This document shows, piece after piece, positions 14,816 to 18,359 of a stretch of DNA of 18,359 nucleotides (positions within the stretch are counted from its first letter, which is position 1; each line of letters starts with the position of its first letter). This DNA is from JAZQLP01 sp045629205 (GTDB lineage: Bacteria > Bacillota > Clostridia > Oscillospirales > UBA644): assembly GCA_045629205.1 (NCBI GenBank), contig JAZQQT010000199.1, positions 1 to 18,359 on the forward strand, in the 5' to 3' direction. The translations under genes were made by a program, and so were the position numbers. A model generated the notes under the pieces. That model did no database searches, was not told where the DNA came from, and saw only the letters and a program-made list of their open reading frames with translations.

Positions 14816-14859
14816 AAAATAATGTGGCTGTCGCTTTTCATCGATAACCACATTATTTT
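14816..14859. terminator. Terminator of the pth-mfd operon
   Basis: AAAATAATGTGG (14816-14827) and CCACATTATTTT (14848-14859) are perfect 12-bp arms around a 20-nt loop. The stem is preceded by an A-run and followed by TTTTATT, as in an intrinsic terminator that can work in both directions. The AT-rich flank starts here. Confidence 0.75.
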
Positions 14860-15148
14860 ATTACCCGAATTTTGTAAGCTCAATATTTTGTTTATATATA
14901 ATTGGTTATTGTTCAATAAAAAGCAATTTATTTATTTATTTAAACAAATGAAAAAAGTTGTTCAAAGAGAATTTAAAAAATGCATATGTTTTTACTTTTA
15001 CAAATTATATTATGCAGATTGATTTAAAAAATCATTATATCATTATCGGTTCATCAGAATGGGGCAAAGACAGCCATTACTACATAACCGGACTTGTATC
15101 TAAAAATATCAAAATGTTATCTGTGATTATTGTTTTATCTCATCTTTA
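14860..15148. other. AT-rich gap without a convincing gene
   Basis: There is no supported gene between the operon terminator and the AraC promoter. A short frame from an ATG at 15012 to 15155 has no ribosome binding site. The stretch contains a palindrome, TGATTT/AAATCA, around 15018-15032 and long A/T runs. It marks the change from the conserved operon to a more AT-rich region. Confidence 0.4.
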
Positions 15149-15177
15149 TTGCTAAATAAGTAAATCTATATTATAAT
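15149..15177 (+). promoter_or_regulatory. Promoter of the AraC-family regulator
   Basis: TTGCTA (15149-15154) and TATAAT (15172-15177) are separated by 17 bp. The start site near 15184 lies after the in-frame ATG at 15182, which excludes that codon and supports the ATG at 15221. Confidence 0.65.
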
Positions 15178-15220
15178 TTTTATGTGTGGGATGTTTTTCG
15201 ATAATTGGAAGGTGATTGAA

Positions 15221-16132
15221 ATGAAACCGCAAACTTTCGGGCGCAACTTTGATGCAGGTAGGATTATTCCGGTTCAGTGTGTAAAAAACGATACATTAAA
15301 AAATCTTGATATAAAAGATTCGTGCTTTCTTTTGACAATAATTTATGAAGGAACTGTAAAGTTTAAAGTAGGCGATTTGTCGTTCGAAGCTATAGGACCT
15401 TGCTTTTTATGCTTTGACGAATCTAATTCTCCGAAATTGTTGAGAAAAAACGAAGTGAAATGTGATTCCGTATATTTCGAACCGGTATTTTTAAATGTCA
15501 ATATGACTTTTTCTCAAATTCATAGTTGTAACTATGACCAAATCGCTCTCATACATGATATGTTTCTGATGAAGCCGTTTACCGATAGAAGCAGATATGT
15601 CTTTCCGATGTTTGATGAAAGTATAAAGAATATTCAGAGATTGTTCTCTGTGCTTGAAAAAGAGCTGAAAGAACAACCGGACTGGTATTGGTCTTGCAGA
15701 AGCAGATCATATTTTATGGAAATGATGTTGGTTTTAGAAAGAGTGTACGGTTTGGTCGAACAAAATTATTCTGCAGGAAATGCGAATAAGATTCAAAACC
15801 CTCATCTGAGGAACGCAGTAATTTATATAGAAAACAATTACAGTGATGTCGTTACTGTTAGTAATATTGCAAACGCAATTTCATTAAGTTATTCGTCTTT
15901 AACACTGTTATTCAAAAATGAATTGGAAATGACGCCGATGGAATACGTTTGGTATTACAGAATTATTGTGGCAAAGAAATTCCTTGAGTTTACGAATTTA
16001 CCGATTAAAGAAATTGCTTCAAGAAGCGGTTTTAAAACTACACAGCATTTCAGCCGGAAATTTGAAGAAAGCATTGGCTTAAATCCAACTGCTTTCAGAA
16101 CGGCTGCCGTAGCAAGGAGAAAAAACTTCTGA
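15221..16132 (+). CDS. AraC-family transcriptional regulator
   Basis: This 303-residue regulator has an N-terminal sensory part (about 15-95) with the strand pattern of an AraC-type cupin (FLLTIIYEGTVKFKVGDLSF, then GPCFLCFDE). The C-terminal DNA-binding part (about 199-296) has two helix-turn-helices: VTVSNIANAISLSYSSLTLLF and IKEIASRSGFKTTQHFSRKF, closing with the family-typical GLNPTAFR. The start at 15221 is chosen because GGAAGGTGA lies just upstream and because the promoter would start transcription after the earlier in-frame ATG. No sugar-utilisation genes are nearby, so its ligand and targets are unknown. It is clearly more AT-rich than the pth operon. The next gene starts 93 bp downstream in the same direction and may be its target. 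Confidence 0.88.
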   Translation: MKPQTFGRNFDAGRIIPVQCVKNDTLKNLDIKDSCFLLTIIYEGTVKFKVGDLSFEAIGPCFLCFDESNSPKLLRKNEVKCDSVYFEPVFLNVNMTFSQIHSCNYDQIALIHDMFLMKPFTDRSRYVFPMFDESIKNIQRLFSVLEKELKEQPDWYWSCRSRSYFMEMMLVLERVYGLVEQNYSAGNANKIQNPHLRNAVIYIENNYSDVVTVSNIANAISLSYSSLTLLFKNELEMTPMEYVWYYRIIVAKKFLEFTNLPIKEIASRSGFKTTQHFSRKFEESIGLNPTAFRTAAVARRKNF

Positions 16133-16225
16133 TTAATTAATAAAAAAGTGAAATAAGATAGCGATATAAAAAAAGTATTTCTTTTCGATTAAATACAACT
16201 AACTTATTAAAAGGAGATATTATAA

Positions 16226-16858
16226 ATGAAGAAAAAAGTTATCATCGGCATAATTATTGTTGCCGTAATAGCAGTTTTTATTGCAGCATTTTTTCTGTAT
16301 CATACATCAAATATCAGGAAAAATCATTCTGTGACACTAGATGACAAACTTTGTGAAAAAATTGCCGAATATAGGGATAGGACTCCTAAAACAATCTATT
16401 GTAAAGGGAATATTACAGTTTCAGATAAAGAAATCGACTTTGCAAAATTGGAGTTGCAATATTCTAAATTAATAGAGATAGATGAGAATACAATTTCTGA
16501 TGAAGAAGCAATTGATTATGTATGTCAAAGGAAAATGTTAATCAATGATGCTAAAAGCAGAGGATTATTTGTTTCTTCTGCCGAAGTAAATCACTTACTT
16601 TCTAATTATAGAAACAATAAAGGTGTCAGTTTAGATGGAGAAAAAGTTTCTGATGAAAAACTCAGTGAATTATTAAAAGCAAACGGGATTAATTATATAG
16701 AATATGAAGAGTTTCTTGCCGAGAGGATAGAGTATGCATTGCTGTATTATGATTACGCAAATGTATTGTATCGAGAATTGAAGCAAATTAATCCAGATAT
16801 TGATTTTAATGATTTGATGGTGTATAATTACATAAACAGTTTAATAGATAACGGCTGA
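16226..16858 (+). CDS. Membrane-anchored SurA_N-like protein
   Basis: This 210-residue protein starts with KKK and one strong hydrophobic segment (about 5-24), either an uncleaved anchor or a signal peptide without lipobox. The extracellular part is helical and charged. Residues 70-195 resemble the SurA N-terminal chaperone fold (ISDEEAIDYVCQRKMLINDA, then VSSAEVNHLLSNYR, then a long helix ending YANVLYRELKQ). There is no parvulin domain, so it would be a chaperone-like or substrate-binding protein at most. AAAGGAG lies about 10 nt before the ATG. It is related in general design to the lipoprotein at 13417-14586 but shorter. Cotranscription with the AraC gene is possible; I see no good promoter in the gap between them. 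Confidence 0.75.
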   Translation: MKKKVIIGIIIVAVIAVFIAAFFLYHTSNIRKNHSVTLDDKLCEKIAEYRDRTPKTIYCKGNITVSDKEIDFAKLELQYSKLIEIDENTISDEEAIDYVCQRKMLINDAKSRGLFVSSAEVNHLLSNYRNNKGVSLDGEKVSDEKLSELLKANGINYIEYEEFLAERIEYALLYYDYANVLYRELKQINPDIDFNDLMVYNYINSLIDNG

Positions 16859-16888
16859 TTTTAACCGAATTTATGCCGAGTAATTGAA

Positions 16889-16916
16889 TTGTAATTTTTT
16901 AAATCTCATATACAAT
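16889..16916 (+). promoter_or_regulatory. Possible promoter of the right-end gene pair
   Basis: TTGTAA (16889-16894) and TACAAT (16911-16916) are separated by 16 bp. They lie about 95 bp upstream of the decayed gene at 17011 and the ATPase after it. The region is very AT-rich, so chance matches are likely. Confidence 0.3.
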
Positions 16917-17010
16917 TTGTTATTGATATTTGAGAATTAACAAAAAAGCAACATTAAAAAGTGTTCCGCATACAATACAAAAAAACTTAAAAGGTATTAA
17001 TGGAGGCTAC

Positions 17011-17294
17011 ATGAAGATAAAAAACATCATAAAGACAATTACTTATGCATTATCAGTTGCGTATTAGCTGTGCTTATTTATTATGGCTTTATTTGATGAC
17101 AGTGAGTTTATTATTTTAACGTTACCGTATTGGCTGAAAATACTCGCTTATTTAATATACTTAACCCATTTTATATAGCATTGATAACATTGGTCTTTAA
17201 CATTATCACATGTTCGGATAAAAGCATGAAGAATGCAAAGAATGTTCCGTCATCGGCAATAGTTGAGAAAAAACGAAAAAGGCAATCGAGGTGA
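17011..17294 (+). pseudogene. Decayed small membrane protein gene (in-frame stop and frameshift)
   Basis: A GGAGG (17002-17006) and ATG (17011) open a frame reading MKIKNIIKTITYALSVAY, then TAG at codon 19, then continuing as LCLFIMALFDDSEFIILTLP and WLKILAYLIYLTHFI to a stop. Near 17160 the continuation moves to another frame: NPFYIALITLVFNIITCSDK, then a basic tail ending KKRKRQSR and TGA at 17292. Joined, this gives a protein of about 94 residues with two or three membrane segments and a positive tail. The shift fits a one-base loss. The TGA overlaps the ribosome binding site of the ATPase gene, as expected for a former coupled pair. Either the gene is dead or the sequence has two errors. 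The family is not recognised. Confidence 0.65.
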
Positions 17295-17301
17295 CTAACT
17301 A

Positions 17302-18204
17302 ATGTATTTAGAAAGGTTTATCCTTCCAATAGAAAAAGAGAGAGATCTGCTTCACGCAAAAGCGGCGGATAATGGGGGAAAATATGGATATGTTGATAAT
17401 CCGTACCCTTGCGGTCTTTTTTCGTCAAAGGATTTACGAGAAGTCAATTTTGCCAAGACAACCATTTTCTATGGAGGAAACGGATCAGGTAAAAGCACCT
17501 TATTAAATTTGATAGCGCAAAAGCTTGAATTAAACAGAATTGCTCCGTTTAATTCTGGAGAAATGTTTTCTTCTTATGTTGAGAACTGTGAGTATGAACT
17601 TGGATTCGATGATGAAGGATTTAGGTATCGAATTCCCAACGGGAGTCGTATCATTACGAGCGATGATATTTTTGACTATATGCTCACTGTAAGAACAAAC
17701 AACAACGAGATAAGCGAAAACAAAGAAAGTGCCAGAGAGGAATGGGCTAATCTGAAATTCGGTGAATCCATAAGGTTAAACAGTCTGGACGATTATGAAG
17801 CTCTGAGAATGCAGGTCCTCGCAAGAAACAAGTCGGTCAGTCGAAGGCAGTTTATTAGGCGGACAGCTGGCGAGGAAGTTCAGTTGAACAGCAATGGTGA
17901 AACAGCGTTGCACTATTTTGAAGCCAAGCTGAAAAACGATACACTTTATTGCCTGGACGAACCCGAAAACAGCATGTCACCGAAAATGCAAATAGAATTA
18001 GTAAATATGCTGGAAGAAATGGGCCATTATTGCGGATGTCAATTCATCATAGCCACACACTCGCCATTTTTGCTGGCTATTAAAAATGCAAGAATATATA
18101 ACTTGGATACAGTTCCGGTTGCAATTCAAAATTGGTGGGAACTTGAAAATACAAGAATATATTATGAGTTTTTCAAAAAGCATTGCGATCTTTTTGAAAG
18201 ATAA
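17302..18204 (+). CDS. Orphan AAA-family ATPase (ABC-ATPase-like)
   Basis: This 300-residue ATPase has Walker A YGGNGSGKST (57-66), a degenerate ABC-type signature SNGET (197-201), Walker B LYCLDEPENS (215-224) and a switch histidine in IATHSPFLLAI (His253). The order and the DEPE/THSP pairing match the 'predicted ATPase' group (COG3910-like, AAA_21), which is related to SMC/OLD-type ATPases. Residues about 85-190 replace the usual coiled coil with a short insertion. There is no membrane segment, and no transporter partner or nuclease domain. GAGGTG lies 8 nt upstream of the ATG and overlaps the end of the broken membrane-protein gene. Function is unknown. Such ATPases occur in defence and mobile loci, but nothing here shows that role. 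Confidence 0.85.
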   Translation: MYLERFILPIEKERDLLHAKAADNGGKYGYVDNPYPCGLFSSKDLREVNFAKTTIFYGGNGSGKSTLLNLIAQKLELNRIAPFNSGEMFSSYVENCEYELGFDDEGFRYRIPNGSRIITSDDIFDYMLTVRTNNNEISENKESAREEWANLKFGESIRLNSLDDYEALRMQVLARNKSVSRRQFIRRTAGEEVQLNSNGETALHYFEAKLKNDTLYCLDEPENSMSPKMQIELVNMLEEMGHYCGCQFIIATHSPFLLAIKNARIYNLDTVPVAIQNWWELENTRIYYEFFKKHCDLFER

Positions 18205-18224
18205 AAAACAAAAAAACTAAATAC

Positions 18225-18239
18225 AAGTCAATACGACTT
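18225..18239 (+). terminator. Small hairpin after the ATPase gene
   Basis: AAGTC (18225-18229) and GACTT (18235-18239) enclose a 5-nt loop and are followed by TTTA, 20 nt after the ATPase stop codon. It could be a weak terminator of that gene or the outermost stem of the mobile element whose RNA starts next to it. Confidence 0.3.
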
Positions 18240-18240
18240 T

Positions 18241-18359
18241 TAACCGTGCAAGCAGAGCAGGATCTCGCAAGAGACTGAAAATCTTCCGAGCGCCGTACGA
18301 AGCCGGATTGAGTACACATAGGGCATAACTATATCTATGAAGTCGGAGGCCAAGCGGTC
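18241..18359 (+). ncRNA. Start of a structured RNA, candidate HEARO / IscB omega RNA
   Basis: The last 120 bases have no open frame but strong helix potential. TCTC-GCAA-GAGA (18263-18274) is a stem closed by a GNRA tetraloop. CTTCCGA (18283-18289) pairs at long range with TCGGAGG (18343-18349) with one G-U pair. CATAG (18317-18321) pairs with CTATG (18335-18339) inside it, giving a nested branched fold. It lies downstream of the ATPase and is cut by the window edge. From memory, without a search, the layout and wording (GAGCGCCGTACGAAGCC, CTATGAAGTCGG) resemble HEARO RNAs, which precede iscB genes in ISC-type mobile elements. Alternatives are another transposon RNA, an intron 5' end, or a riboswitch for the next gene. 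Confidence 0.45.

Noticed and set aside
15012..15155. Short reading frame in the AT-rich gap
   Set aside because: It has no ribosome binding site and no recognisable domain, and overlaps the AraC promoter.
15182..15220. Longer AraC-family protein starting at the ATG at 15182
   Set aside because: There is no ribosome binding site, and it lies at or before the predicted transcription start; GGAAGGTGA supports 15221.
16175..16196. Inverted repeat GTATTT/AAATAC before the SurA_N-like gene
   Set aside because: Six AT-rich base pairs in an AT-rich gap are expected by chance, and no T-run follows.
18241..18359. Group II or group I intron 5' end
   Set aside because: GTGCA is near the group II start, but I see no clear further domain I landmarks, nor the group I P/Q/R/S core elements. 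Kept only as an alternative to the HEARO reading.
1..18359. CRISPR arrays, tRNA or rRNA genes, insertion-sequence transposase genes
   Set aside because: No spaced repeats, cloverleaf-like or rRNA-like sequence, or transposase frame was seen by eye.

Overview
The window looks like a chromosomal segment of an anaerobic, moderately low-GC Bacillota of the class Clostridia, probably gut-associated and known only from metagenomes. Pointers are the oxygen-sensitive class III ribonucleotide reductase set (nrdG, nrdD), the Clostridia-like pth-mfd-foldase lipoprotein run, strong GGAGG-type ribosome binding sites and near-consensus TTGACA/TATAAT promoters. I cannot name a genus.

Layout. (1) 1-1673, minus: the N-terminal 557 residues of a large secreted protein (signal peptide, DNRLRE domain, bacterial Ig-like domain, probable start of a ricin-type lectin), cut by the window edge. 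(2) 2018-2452, plus: an XRE-type regulator with an AbrB-like C-terminus, behind a consensus promoter and a perfect inverted repeat. (3) 2499-5018, minus: one protein joining a sugar-phosphate isomerase/epimerase-like TIM barrel to an acyl-CoA synthetase. (4) 5188-9324, minus: nrdG, nrdD and trxB. NrdD carries an extra C-terminal redoxin domain with a CPNC motif, and trxB starts 12 bp after nrdD. NrdG would install the glycyl radical, the redoxin domain could return electrons to NrdD, and TrxB could recharge the redoxin. (5) 9480-14765, plus: pth, mfd, a SurA/PrsA-like lipoprotein and a 60-residue membrane protein, with ATGA overlaps at two junctions and a terminator at 14816-14859. The nrdG and pth promoters are divergent.

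(6) Right of about 14860 the DNA is visibly more AT-rich and looks accessory: an AraC-family regulator, an anchored SurA_N-like protein, a decayed small membrane-protein gene (in-frame stop plus frameshift), an orphan AAA ATPase and, at the extreme right edge, the start of a structured RNA. That RNA resembles a HEARO/omega RNA of an IscB-type (ISC) mobile element, whose protein gene would lie just beyond the window.

The items most worth follow-up are the NrdD-redoxin fusion with its unusual reductase and promoter palindrome, the epimerase/acyl-CoA ligase fusion, and the edge RNA. No tRNA, rRNA or CRISPR array was seen. Family assignments come from motifs read by eye, with no database search.
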